Part shown: positions 34,318-45,781 of the stretch, in pieces
Layout of the letters: every line of letters starts with the position of its first letter
Position numbering within the stretch: the first letter of the stretch is position 1
Assembly (NCBI RefSeq): GCF_001949145.1
Contig: NW_019091356.1
Location: forward strand, 799,660-863,659
DNA length: 64,000 nucleotides
Direction: 5' to 3'
Source of the DNA: Acanthaster planci
Lineage: Eukaryota > Echinodermata > Asteroidea > Valvatida > Acanthasteridae
Notes under the pieces: generated by a model
What the model saw: the letters and a program-made list of their open reading frames with translations, nothing else
What the model was told of the DNA's origin: nothing
The model's database searches: none
Translations under genes and position numbers: made by a program

Positions 34318-37300
34318 TCATTGCATCGTATTACCACTTTTAACGGTGGCTGAGAAGCGTGGGCGGCTCTTCAATTTCCCCGCCTTGCTCTGTTTTTCTT
34401 TTGCCTTCAACGTAGGAGATCTGTCACAAGAAATAAACACGCAGGTAGGCAAGGCAGTCGTCTGTAGCATCTGATTTTTCTTGCTTGTATTTCATGTAAA
34501 TGAAGATTACAAAATCAACTCAAGGAATGGGGTAGTGACATTTCTGCCATGGCAAAATAGAAAACTTAAATTTATCTTTCTTCAACTGTACATCAGTTTG
34601 CAAATTCAGCTTGAAATCTTAACTATCTCATAAGCCTTTTGAGCCTTTAAAACTGACAACAACACCAACTGTACTTACTGCAGAAGCATATCAATAGTTT
34701 GCTGAGTGGCTTTGGATTTCTTGTGGCTCGGACCATACAAACTGCTTTGAATACTGTAACACTGTGACCAAAAAAAAAAGAGAAAAAAGTAAAGCAGGTG
34801 TAAAAAAAATCAGTCAAATTATGTTGCCGAAGTAAGTTGGAAGGCAAACATTAATGCACTATTAGCCCAAGAAGAAAGATAAAACTTACAACCAACAAAT
34901 AGAGTTCGGAAGGGTCATTCTACAAATTTGGGGTCCAGAAGTCCGATATTTTTGTGTCCCTGTTACACCTGACCTGTGTACTTTTACGTGGAAATATCCA
35001 TGAAATTGACATCAAACTATTTTGTGTTTGGGAGGTAATTTGCATTACTTTAATAATTGAGAATGAAAGAACTGTTCTAAGCTGACAAAATTATTTCTGA
35101 GATGTGGCGGTGCCAGAAGAAAACTTGGATCTCACACTTACAGAATGATCCAGCACTAAGATCAGTGTGACAAGAAATGATTTGATCTTCACTGCAACTG
35201 ACATGTCTTACCTTCTTGAAGTACTTCATGGCCTTGTCCAGTTGTCCTTGGGACAATAGGATGGAACCGTACAGTCTGTACGTCTCCCCTACCTCCTCAC
35301 TGAAATCACCAAAGGTGGCACACTTGGAGGAAATTATCGTCTTGAGTAATGAAACTGCTTCCTGGGAAAAAGAAACGAAACAATGTATTTGCTGAGGCAC
35401 TAACTGTCAGAGAGTCAAGCTCTAGATAAACCTCATTTAAAAGAATTATTCACTTGAAAATTCCATGAGCACAAGTCTTCATTTGTTGCAAGCAGAAGAT
35501 CAGTTATGCAAATTTTTTAATAGAATAACTTATTGACTTGAAATTTCTGCACAATCCCACACAATCCGAGGGTTTGTAGTTTCCTTATTTTAATTCCACA
35601 AAACAATGCAAGGAAAAACATGGAATACGGGAACATAGGCATGCAGTAAAAAAATAAAAGGTCACCATATTTTACAAGATGACTGAAAATCAAATTTTAC
35701 CATTCATTCAAGTTAACTTATTTCACTTGTTTTCAACTACAACAAAGTTTTTACTAAAATTTACTAACACCCCAGTAAGGCACAGTACCCCCAAATAACC
35801 CTTTTTGGGAACATACAATTGAGAACTCAAGGATTTTGAATCTTGATTTCTATTCAACAATGAACTCTGACCTCTTGTCTGTCTGTTCTGATGAGCAGTT
35901 TACACAGACACTCTTGTGTTGTGATAGTCTTAGGGTGATGGGGACCGTACAAAACCTGTCTGATACCCAGACTCTCATCCAAGTATCGCTCAGCAGTGGC
36001 TGTTGGGACAAGCAGTCAAAGAGACAGAATGTTATCAGTCTTTTTCTATGACAGTTTTTGGACTTCATTCTACTCTAAGCTCTCTGCTTTACACATGCAC
36101 ACAACTACCTTCTATTACTGTAGACACTCGGTGGATTAGTTTTTCCAGATCAAAGCAGTGTCTGTCACATGTCTATATTACTCTCCAAAGGTCCACCATT
36201 TTCATTGATAGATTTTTTTCTCAAGCTGGACTTATTCTTTCACAGATGGTACTGTCTTTCTTGTTGTGTTGGAAAAAGTAAGCTGCTCAGTAATTTCTTT
36301 AAGCAAAGTATGATGCCAATTCTGTTTAAGGAAAACTAGGGCAGCTTCCAAAGGAGAAAGCTCCAGGGGTTGGCATTACACTCACCAAAACTGACAACCT
36401 GACGCATCAAGACAAAACTCAGACCTGTACTTACTTTCTGCTTCAGCGGAGGCTTGTTCGGAGTAGGCCAGAGCTAACTTGTATGCCGTCTCTGCGACTT
36501 CCTCACTCTGTCCGCTGTACCTGTGCAATCCATCATGGAAGAGTTCAATGAGGAATTCATGTCAGTGCAGGAGTACACGTCCCCAAGGTCAGTAAAAGTT
36601 TCCTGAGCTGCTTATGTAACGAGGAATACATGAAGCAATGTCTTCAGACACGGAGTGCAGAGCATGATTACCAAATTCGTAACATCTCTCACCCATCTGG
36701 AGGAAACCTTGTGCATATTGAGCTTCTTAACTTTCACTCCACAGCACCCACAAAAACATTTGAGCCTCTTTGGTGACTTACTTGGCTACAGTGATGGAAT
36801 GAGCTTGTAGATAATACTCTACTGCTTTATCGTGATTGGCATGTCGCCCCTTGCTCTGTTCCAAGTGAAGACAGTTAAGGAAAAAATTAAGATTTGATGT
36901 TCGTTCTTGTACTGCAATTATTGTGACTGTCATTTTTCAAAAACTTGGAGAACTGTCTGGATATGAAGAAACAATCTTTTCAGGCTTTTATTAACCAGCA
37001 ACACTCCTTTTTATAATTCTGAGTAAGACTCTTGCCTCCAATGTCAGTGTGTGTTTTTTACTTCATTTAAACTAGGTTACTCCTTTAGACCTTAGTCAAC
37101 TGTCTTTCCAAAGGATATTTTGCCTAAATCCTGGTATATCGGAATCAGCTCCAAGCTGTCTGTGCCATGGTGCTTCTCTGTCAGTCGTACCCCTTTCTCG
37201 TAATAACTTGCCCCCAAGGCTTGCTTGTTTTGGTTAGCATACAGCCTAAAAATGAACAGAATCAAGAAAGCAATGAAATCAAGACCAATTACAATTTTCA

Positions 37301-39950
37301 TACACTGATGAGCTAACCATTTCTAAGCCAAATTGGACGGAGAATTGTTGAATAAAATGCTACAATACTGCACCATATCAATGAAGCCCTTTCTATCTTC
37401 GTTGCACAATACACAGCAACAAGAACACTAAAAACTACACGTCATTTTAATGAGGCAGTTCTACAGATGGCTGTCATGAACTAGAAAATAACGTACCGAA
37501 AAACTTCTTTAGCATTTATGCATTCTGAAATTTGTTTTACTTTGACTTACTTTCCCATTGCTATGGCGATATAGATGGCCATCTGCTCTTGCTCCGAACC
37601 CACGGAGCTTGTCAGCTTGGCTCGCTCCTCTGACACCTTCTCTGCTTTGAGTAAGCACTGTTCTGCCTCTGGATATGTGCACGGAACGTTAAGGAAAGCA
37701 GCACAGATCACACCAACGGCCATTTTCCTCGTTTCACTGATGAGCACAAGGGGTCTTGTTCTAAAGTGGGCATAGGGGTACAGCCCCCACGCTCCTGAGG
37801 CTTCTGTCCCCACCCCCATAACTGTGCCCCTTACAGCTACATGATGTATGCTCCGGCATACATCACGTTTATAAACAGTACAACTAGTATTACTCTGCAT
37901 TTATGATATGATAGGGATCTATTGAACTACTGAGGTGATTGGAGGGGGTGGCACAGGGAGTAACAGGGGCAGGGCAGATTGGAGAGATGCTGGCAGGGTG
38001 GCATGGGGGAGTATATGGACCACGGGATTAATATCTACTGGGTCATTCAAAGGTTGTGGACGACACTTGTTCCTAGGTGGCACTAGATCAGACTTTATGA
38101 GACACTGTTAGCCATGTCTAAATTGACTGCATGTGACATGAAGAGTCACATTCTCTTCTGACAAATGACTGCATTCTCTGGCTTATGGCTCTCATAGGCA
38201 CCTGTACATTTTTTGCCGTATTTTCAGATGTGGCTACAGCTAAGCTGTCGATCCCAGCTCATTCAGTATCTTGATCTATCTCAAGGATATTTGTCCAGCA
38301 TGGTGTTGCTCCTTCCCAAGACGTAGTACATCTTGACCAGCACTGCTAGGAGGTCCGCCTTGCAGTTGCTGGAGTCAGAGGCATGTAGCCCGCTCAACAT
38401 GATCTTCTTGGCAGCTTCAGCTTGATACTGGGCCTGAGGGGCTAGACCTGTCAGGAGGAAGACAGGATTAACAATCAAGACACAGTTCCATAGAAGGTAA
38501 CGACAGGTGGATTAGCAACAAAGAGACAGTTTATAGGTCAGTGGGGAGGGTTCAGGGGCTGAAGGGAATACGGCCTCAAAATCATTTCCATCTAATGTCT
38601 CCATGAGGACCAACACCAATACAGCAAAAATAGACTACGTTAACTTTACATTACATTTTGATTAGCTTTCTGCTGCTTGAGTCAAAGGGTCTTTCTTTAA
38701 AACTGCTCTGTAATCCTGGAAAGCAGACAGCACATCTGAGGTTTCGGGCTATTTTAAGTGTACCTTTGAGCATGAGGTAAGCATAGGCAAGGTTAGTGTG
38801 ACTTTCTGCTAGCTTCCAATGGCTATCCCCATAAACCAGACGACAGAGGGCGGTACAACGGATGTATTCTTCCAGAGCAGGATCCACCTATCAAGGCAAA
38901 ATCAATCAATCAATCAACCAATCAATCTTAAAGATTCTCCTTGACATCAAACTACTTTCGTCTATAACCTTCATCCAGCAAGATGGAATTGTAGGGGGTG
39001 GACACTCGGAAAAAAGAGAGGACTTGATAGGGACACATCAGGAGAAAAATGACAGAGAAGTGACACCCAAGACAATAGAGACACTATGTAAGCAGAAGCA
39101 GATGTAGATAGGAACGACAGAGGTAGACCACTGAAGAAGACGCTTTCCTCCGACTTTTCATTTAGTGGTTCACAAAGGCCCATTTTCTAAAAAAAAATAC
39201 AAACCTCTCCGAGCCCAGCATGTTTCCTGGCTTTGGTCTCTGATCTCTTGAGCAGTTCCTCAGGAGGATTCAGGACGATGATGGAGCCGTCCTTCATCTT
39301 CAATTTGTGCAGTTTCTTTTTCCGATGTCCCGGGGAGCCCCTTAACCTCTGAGTGGACAACTCTGAACCATCGTCAGATAAGTTATCGTTGCTAACGAAA
39401 TAAGGGGAAAAAAATTAGTTCAACAATAATTTGATGAACTTTTCTAAGAAAAATCACAATTTTAGTTTGGTGTTGACCAGTTCATAGTTTCTGTAAGGAA
39501 TAGAGTTATGGTGATCACAAAGGAAACATTTGACTTCAATAACAAAAACTTGACAACTCCATTGCAGGAATACATGTAAAAAAAAAATCAGAAAACTTGT
39601 ACTTGCTCTTTAGCCAACCAAATCTCAACGAATGTTTTCATGAGGGGCAAAGTCCTTTATATTTCATCAGACAAACTGGAAGTCTCAATTAAATTCTTTA
39701 AAGAGGATCTTTTTACACTGTTTGCACATGAGAAGTTTCGGAATCAAACAGCAATATTACTATAAATTGCCCAAGCATACCTTCCGTTTCCTCCTGCTCT
39801 TTTCTTCCGTCTTGTTGAGGAACTCTGACTGCCATTCTCTGTTGGAATGTCAACAACTTGGAGTCCAAGACCTTCCATGTTGGGCTTCTCTTCGCCATCT
39901 GAGCCCTCCTGGTCTGGATCCGACAACGATAGGTCAGAAAAGGACTCCAT
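34318..39950 (-). CDS. TTC23: Tetratricopeptide repeat protein 23, 12 coding exons including two U12 introns
   Basis: TPR protein; vertebrate TTC23 is placed in the EvC zone of primary cilia (family knowledge). Exons: 39950-39781, 39391-39205, 38887-38764, 38447-38291, 37676-37551, 37245-37119, 36864-36782, 36520-36435, 35999-35872, 35361-35212, 34761-34679, 34420-34318. Phases agree across all junctions and the product is 507 residues (human about 447). The first 120 residues are acidic and Ser-rich, then lysine-rich, and poorly conserved. TPR part: CRLVYGDSHWKLAESHTNLA, LVKMYYVLG, YYLQAHSI, then the hallmark FGDFSEEVGETYRLYG and SLYGPSHKKSKATQQ. Two introns begin ATATCC and end AC rather than GT-AG. 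A probable 5'UTR exon ends at 40677 (AG|GTAAGT) and splices to 39958. The related paralogue TTC23L is a less close match. Confidence 0.93.
36865..37118 (-). other. TTC23: U12-type AT-AC intron (TTC23 intron 6)
   Basis: On the minus strand the intron starts ATATCCTTTG (the full U12 AT-type consensus), ends CTTCAC, and carries TTCCTTAAC at 36882-36874, with the branch A about 10 nt from the end. The join gives DLGK-LEQSKGRHANHDKA, colinear with the family's L-x-x-VEQ region. Confidence 0.93.
37677..38290 (-). other. TTC23: U12-type AT-AC intron (TTC23 intron 4)
   Basis: On the minus strand the intron starts ATATCCTTGA, ends GTGCAC, and has a perfect branch-point motif TTCCTTAAC at 37696-37688, with the branch A about 12 nt before the 3' end. 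Splicing here joins GAC-AA to A-TAT-CCA and gives the uninterrupted DKYPEAEQ expected for the family. No GT donor exists before the in-frame stop that follows, so a standard intron does not work. Confidence 0.93.
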
Positions 39951-42209
39951 CCCAAGATCTGGGGTTGAAATTTAGCCAGAGCAATCTTGTAACTAATCTG
40001 TGAGACTTTGTTGCTGCTCTCCATCTAGTCCAAATAACTAGGACTCTATAATTCACCTCTTTTAACTTTGGACAAATGTTAAAGAATTGATTTGTAGAGT
40101 TGAGTCCTACATTGTAACGGGTGTGACCGTATAGTTGTCAGGTCCCTTATTTTACCACTTACAGTGAAAACCAATCCGACTTGACAACAGGAGGCAAACT
40201 TCGGGACCTGGTGACTATAACGGTCATACACGTTAGTTATTATCATGACTAGGCCTAACCTCCCTCAGAAATATAAACCCTATCTTCTTTCCACAAAATT
40301 ACCCTATAGGAGGACACGACTTGTGCATGACTTCTGGCAAGCGTGGTGAAAACAACCTGAGGTGAACGCACTTTCGCCATGCAAAGCAACATAAAATGCA
40401 TTTCGTTTTCACTTACACTGACCCGAGGTCACACTAAGTTGCGCCCATGAATAGCCACGATAGCTTAGCTCTATTCAACATGAGGTCATCTGCCTTGATG
40501 CATCAAAAAATTTAAAAAATGTAATTCCTCATTTTAGGAACAGGGTCCCCAAATACACAATCCCCCATAACACTCTAACATAAATTAACATTTGATGACA
40601 ACGTATGCCGTTTATTGCCATTAGCACCCTGTTCATATAATAAGGACACAAAGTCTACATTTTCAAAACAACTTACCTAAATAATTTGGTGGCGATGTCC
40701 TTTTTCATATCAGAAAGAAATGAGGGAAGGGCTTTGGTTTTTAAGGGAATTTAACACGGCATCGTAAAATGACGCAACAAAGAGTTGTGAACAAAGACGA
40801 ATCCCCGCATGAAGTCTGGTTTCTTTTATGACATTCTGAATATCCACAGTGGCTGGGTCAGGTAACCAGACATAAAACAAAATGGTCTGATGCGGTCGTC
40901 TTTTGCCAAACTCGGGTAAAAAAGATCTGGTTTTCTTGCTTAGATATTGTCAAAATTTACCAAAGCTAGAGCTACTAAGATTAAGGAATAGGAAAAAATG
41001 CGCATTCTGACTCCACCTTTCTCATCATATATCATCTCAATAAAAGTCGGTCATCAAAGAAATCCAGGAAAGACACAAATTCTGGACGGAGAAACATTTA
41101 CCGATGTTGTTGGGAAATACTTAGAAAATTCTTTTCACTCCCCATAGACTTTGTACACGACTGCTGACGTGGAGTCAGGACGCAACATTTTTTTCAAGGA
41201 ATATATCCTCAAGGTCTGAATGTCAGTTAGTTTGAAAAAGTGGACTTCCTTTTCCTTATTATAGGAACAGGGTGCTTATGGCAATGAACGTCCAATGTAA
41301 ATAAACTTGCTAGCACAAAATTGTAGGCCACTGCCGCGCCGAACCCTAACCCAAGTCAACTGGTCAAGTGGGTTACTGTGTGAACAATTTAATATTGGCA
41401 AATGCATTCAACATAATTTTCCTCATGTAACCTGGAAATTACTACGCAGACTAAAACTTACCTACCAAATGGTTAAGGTGACTAAAATGTCTAAAAATTT
41501 GCAAATATGGCGAATAACGCCAGATATTTTGTTGCTATTGCAACGACGCTCTTTTCATACTTAATTCTTGTGCAAAAATTTAGCCTTTTATAGTGCGCCC
41601 TCTGTTGGCAAGTGTCCCTATATTTTTATTTCGGGAGCACGTGGTTCTGTTACAACAGGTATAAATGCAAAAACTGAGGGTCCAAAATAAAAAAAATCGA
41701 AAGCGCTTACTTATTTGTTTTGATAGGCCTAAGGAAGGAATACTTCTTTCTTGTTACTGTCACAGAGCATGTTTATCCCTTCGAGGGGGTGAACTACATA
41801 CATAGGTCACCGCAAAGCCAAAAGGCGGAAGTCAGTCCTAGTTCTTGCCACTGAGTGTGGGCACAGGCTCACTAAGTTCATTACAAGTTCATGGCTTTCA
41901 GTTCACCCAAATCGAGCACCGACCTGGACCGGATTGGGAGCTACAAGCTCCAGGGTGGTCAGATCCGATTTGTCTGTCTCACTGTAGGCGGTGACACGCT
42001 TTGTTTGCCATTGCTTTGCAGTTAAAGTGAAAGTTCATCTCCTTTTAATTTATAATCTCTTTATTTCGAGAGAAGTAATTACACAGAGACAAATGTCATA
42101 GGCCATACGAGGTCGCAGTCAGTGCCAAGAAAGAATTGACCTTCCAATGTAAAGTTTGGCTTCCCCCCCCCAACGTAGGGACGGTCCCTATTCCCATATG
42201 TGCTGTCTC
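39951..42209. other. TTC23 5' region and intergenic space
   Basis: Includes TTC23 intron 1 in the 5'UTR and a probable first exon ending at 40677; the promoter is likely near 40700-40900. No other gene is recognised to the right of it. Confidence 0.45.
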
Positions 42210-42283
42210 ATCTCTGTGGCGCAATCGGTTAGCGCGATTGGCTATTAACCGAAAGGTTGGTGATTCAAGCCCACACAGGGACG
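42210..42283 (+). pseudogene. Decayed tRNA-Asn copy (anticodon changed to ATT)
   Basis: 74-nt sequence colinear with the intact tRNA-Asn 402 bp downstream. It differs in the acceptor stem (first base A opposite C), the anticodon stem (A-A mismatch), the anticodon (GTT to ATT) and the T stem (two mismatched pairs). It therefore looks non-functional. The 3' flanks of the two copies also match, so the duplication covered more than the tRNA. Confidence 0.8.
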
Positions 42284-42611
42284 TGTATTCTGTCTTTTTT
42301 TGGGGGGGGGGTATTTGGTTTTTCTTGCTAGAATGAACTGCGAGTTTCACAGATGTAGTCTGAAGTCTAAAGAGGCTAACAAAACGAAGCGACAAAAACC
42401 CTTCACTGAGACCGTTGAACAACTTATATCGTCAAGAATTTTGAAATACAAAATAACATTAACATTTTCCCTTAATTTAATTTTCCTCTTACGGATATTA
42501 TTTATCTGTAGAATGTTGGTCGGTCTTTGTGTAACAGTTTGTTTAGAAACATCTCAGCTAAGAGCGGGAAAATCAATAACTTTTGGACTTTGGGCTCAGA
42601 GCAATAACAAC

Positions 42612-42628
42612 GTCTCTGTGGCGCAATT

Positions 42629-42668
<40 letters not shown>

Positions 42669-42685
42669 GAGCCCACCCAGGGACG
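42612..42685 (+). tRNA. tRNA-Asn (GTT)
   Basis: A full cloverleaf can be drawn: acceptor GTCTCTG/CAGGGAC, D arm GCGC...GCGC, anticodon arm TTCGG-CTGTTAA-CCGAA with anticodon GTT, T arm GGTGG-TTCGAGC-CCACC, discriminator G. No intron and no encoded CCA, as usual for a nuclear gene. Confidence 0.97.
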
Positions 42686-44275
42686 TGTGTTCTGTTACTT
42701 TTGTTGGATGGGGACAAATTTTATTTATTTATTTTTTTCTGGCAAGGATGTATTGCTAGTTTCATAGAAGACGTTGTCTGAAGTCTAAAGAGGTTAACAA
42801 AACAACAGCAATTTGTAGAATATAGTTTGTTCATTACGCAACGGTTTATTTAAAAACACTCATTCTAAAATCTGCTCATTCAAGAGATTCAATTGTTTTC
42901 GTAGATGATTCTTAATACATGCACCTATATTTGGTGGACAACATCTGTTGCATAACATTTCATATGAAGCCTTCGAAACTAACCCTAGATAAAGGTCAGA
43001 CTGTTGAAAACTGAAGGATGTAAGTTTCACTTCTGCAAGGTTGATTTTAAACTAACTGGACGACGCGACGGACTGACTTGGACGCTACTGCATGACATAA
43101 TGCCTACCAATCACTTCTACAAGGGGGCCAAGGACCCTATACTTTTGTCGTAGGCTTCTCAAAATGAGTAAAGAATCCTGAAATGCCTACTTCTGAACCT
43201 TTACTCTGTGATCCAAACTGTCTTTCAAGGTTTTTATATAGGCCCTACCAGTAAAACAATTCTGAAATATAGGACCATGCTTGGCCTGCCTCGTGTGTAT
43301 ATCTGAACGCCAATGACATCCACAAAAATTTTAGCATCTGTCGATTCCAAGGCCCTAATCCGGTTTGGTTTCCGGAATAGCGATTCAGGGACATCGAAAA
43401 TGAACAATCCTTTAAATCGACATGTTTGCAAGTTAATCTTTAGGGCAAAGCTTTCAAAAGTTAAAGTATGGGAAACAGATTATTGACGAAGAGATGCGTT
43501 CTTCAATCGAAGAGTATTCAAATAACATCAGCAAGTTCCTGAAGCGACTTGCATGGTATAGGCTACAATGCTGACCCTCTTCCGGTGACCAAACCCTGAA
43601 GTGAAAGGACACATGACTGCCTCGCAGAGCTCAACTTCCTGGATCGATCTACCACTCAATTATACTTGCAGAAACAAAGAAAGCCCAGTACGAAAATCTC
43701 ATTGTCTTTTGTTCCAGACCCGGCCGCAAATGCTGTAACAATGACCCGTGTACCGTAACCGATTTTGGTGGTGTCAAGAGGAAGTGAGCAAAGATAAAAG
43801 GCATTTTACATGAGTTGGGAAATCTGCATATTCAACAACACTGACGTCGTAACCGCCCACTTGTTATTGGTAGGTGCCATTTCCTATCGCACTTGTTGGT
43901 TTAACTGACATTCTTGAGGAAATATCAACAACGATCAAGATTGCAGCAAATCATTAGCTGTTATACCAAAAACATACCATGGCATATCGCAACCTGTTGC
44001 TATGCAGTTCGTCACTTTGCCGGCTTTATTGACGTGGATGTCAGCATTACATCGTCTTGATACACGTGAACACAGAGTGACAATATGATGGATGGATTTA
44101 CAACTAATTTGCAGGAGAATCCAACGTAACGCATTCCATCTTGTCAGACCTACGAAGGGTTGTCTACTTCTATTCACAACCTGTAACTGAACCAAAATAT
44201 TCCAGAAACGTTTCTAATTTCAAGCTTCTCCTGCACTTGAAAAAAAATCGTTTGTCGAAGAATTATACTTACAAA
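42686..44275. other. Upstream region of the Ig-superfamily gene
   Basis: Begins with the flank of the duplicated tRNA unit (TCTGAAGTCTAAAGAGG at about 42777 matches 42358). The rest should contain the promoter and 5'UTR of the gene starting at 44276. A 65-codon open frame on the minus strand (43234-43431) matches no family known to me. Confidence 0.4.
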
Positions 44276-45781
44276 ATGGAAACTCAACCTCTGGCAAGGA
44301 GTGCTACCGGTACCTTTCTTTTGCTGGTGCTTTTTGCGAGCGAAGCAACAGCGATCGTCTTCACCCAGCATCCAACAGATGTGACCGTCACAGAGGGTGA
44401 CGATGCCACGTTCAGATGCGGCACGGACCTGCCTTGTTTGTTCTTTTACTGGGGTCGCTACCAGGCTCCTGATGGAGATTTTTCATACGTCTCTAAATGC
44501 ATGTCAAGCTACGAACCTCAGTACAGCATCCAGAAGGCAGATAATGTGTATTCGCTGCAGGTGAGAGACGTTAGCTTGGAGGACAGTGGGACAGTGTACG
44601 AATGCTGGCAGTACAACCAAGCGGGAGGAGGCTGGCTGAAATCCACCAATGCTACGCTGACGGTCCTTCCATTAACCACGGTCTCGTCGGGATGGGAACC
44701 ACCTGTTTGCAGCATGGATCCACCAGGGCCTCATAGAGTAGGAGACACGGTGTCCTTACAATGTTCATACCCGGCTTCGCACGGACAGGGGCTAGTGTGG
44801 ACAGCTGCTAGGAACTGGAGCGAGTTCGACAAAGCAGCTGCGAAGAAACCAAGCGAGACAAACAGACTCCAATGGACCCTGTCGGAGAGAGATAACTTCG
44901 CAGAATTCACCTGTCAACCTGAAAGTAGGTCTGCGCATTCACCAAGAGGCCGGGGCAATTGTACCGTGATCCCGCTGGCCATACCAACAAACGTCACCAT
45001 CTCTCCGGCCGGATCACAGGTAGTGGCAGAGGGTGACGAGGTTTTGTTTCGGTGCAGTGCCGAAGCTGTTCCCGAAGTAACATCTTATACTTGGCTCATA
45101 ACTAAAGATGGGACAACAGCAGAACCTAATCAACGATTCATCATCAGCAGTGATGACTCAGGGATGACTTTCCGCATCCTTGGAGCGTCACGAGAAGATG
45201 ATGGTATCGAAATGGTATGTGAGGCATCCAACGAGATAAACATCACCGGATACAGCCCACCATTTATACTAACTGTAAGGCCAGCTCCCACGGGTGAAGC
45301 GATCTCCAGCACCTTCCAGTCGGCCCTGAACATGTCTAAGAAAGGTGAGAAATCTGCCAAGGAACCAGATGACCTGTCAAATTGGTCTCACATGGCTCTT
45401 GTCATCGGCATAATGCTGTGTGTCGTAGTCCTCTTCGTAGCTGTTGGCATGGGGGTCTTGTACGTTGGCTGGCGACGGCGTATGAACGAGACCGCTAAAG
45501 ACGCGACCTCATCAGCGACAAGTCCTCCACTAGAGAGAGGAAGGACTTTCTCCCTACACGACCCAGAGGCCGACATCATGCTGGGCGATGGGTGCGTGCG
45601 CGCTTGTGCGGTCATCGCTGACGGGTCGCCCCTGGCATCTCCCCGCGGCAGTGCGCTAGAAAACCCGTACACTGAGAACGTGTACATGGAAATTTTGGGC
45701 GGACAACCCCACCCATGCGCACCGGCCCCTGCCCATCAAAGAGCCGTTGAGAACGAACCCACTTATGAGAGGCATTTTTAA
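44276..45781 (+). CDS. Single-exon immunoglobulin-superfamily transmembrane receptor
   Basis: Type I membrane protein of 501 residues, identity not recognised. Signal peptide about 1-26 (hydrophobic core FLLLVLFASEA). Three Ig domains follow. Ig1 is V-like, with an FRC cysteine, a YWG core and the EDSGTVYEC hallmark. Ig2 has SLQC and FTC cysteines. Ig3 is I/C2-like, with LFRC, YTWL and DDGIEMVC. Several NxS/T sites are present. One transmembrane helix lies at about 373-396, followed by basic RRRMNE, and then a tail of about 105 residues with tyrosines near 465, 470 (VYMEIL) and 497. The frame is open upstream to an ATG at 44141, but only the 44276 start gives a signal peptide. The whole coding sequence lacks introns, unusual for this fold. 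AATAAA at 47064-47069 is far; a nearer signal was not seen. Likely a cell-adhesion or immune-type receptor (inference). Confidence 0.85.
   Translation: METQPLARSATGTFLLLVLFASEATAIVFTQHPTDVTVTEGDDATFRCGTDLPCLFFYWGRYQAPDGDFSYVSKCMSSYEPQYSIQKADNVYSLQVRDVSLEDSGTVYECWQYNQAGGGWLKSTNATLTVLPLTTVSSGWEPPVCSMDPPGPHRVGDTVSLQCSYPASHGQGLVWTAARNWSEFDKAAAKKPSETNRLQWTLSERDNFAEFTCQPESRSAHSPRGRGNCTVIPLAIPTNVTISPAGSQVVAEGDEVLFRCSAEAVPEVTSYTWLITKDGTTAEPNQRFIISSDDSGMTFRILGASREDDGIEMVCEASNEINITGYSPPFILTVRPAPTGEAISSTFQSALNMSKKGEKSAKEPDDLSNWSHMALVIGIMLCVVVLFVAVGMGVLYVGWRRRMNETAKDATSSATSPPLERGRTFSLHDPEADIMLGDGCVRACAVIADGSPLASPRGSALENPYTENVYMEILGGQPHPCAPAPAHQRAVENEPTYERHF

Noticed and set aside
37099-37101. GT donor (GTTGAC) ending the TTC23 exon at 37101
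   Set aside because: It would give a GT-AG intron in frame, but it inserts poorly conserved residues and ignores the perfect U12 signals at 37118 and 36874; the AT-AC join reproduces the family sequence.
43234-43431. 65-codon minus-strand open frame
   Set aside because: Protein-like composition but no recognised family, no splice partners and no start context; kept only as a remark on the region.
44141-44275. Upstream ATG extending the Ig receptor by 45 residues
   Set aside because: The extension is basic and would bury the signal peptide internally; the ATG at 44276 begins a normal signal peptide.
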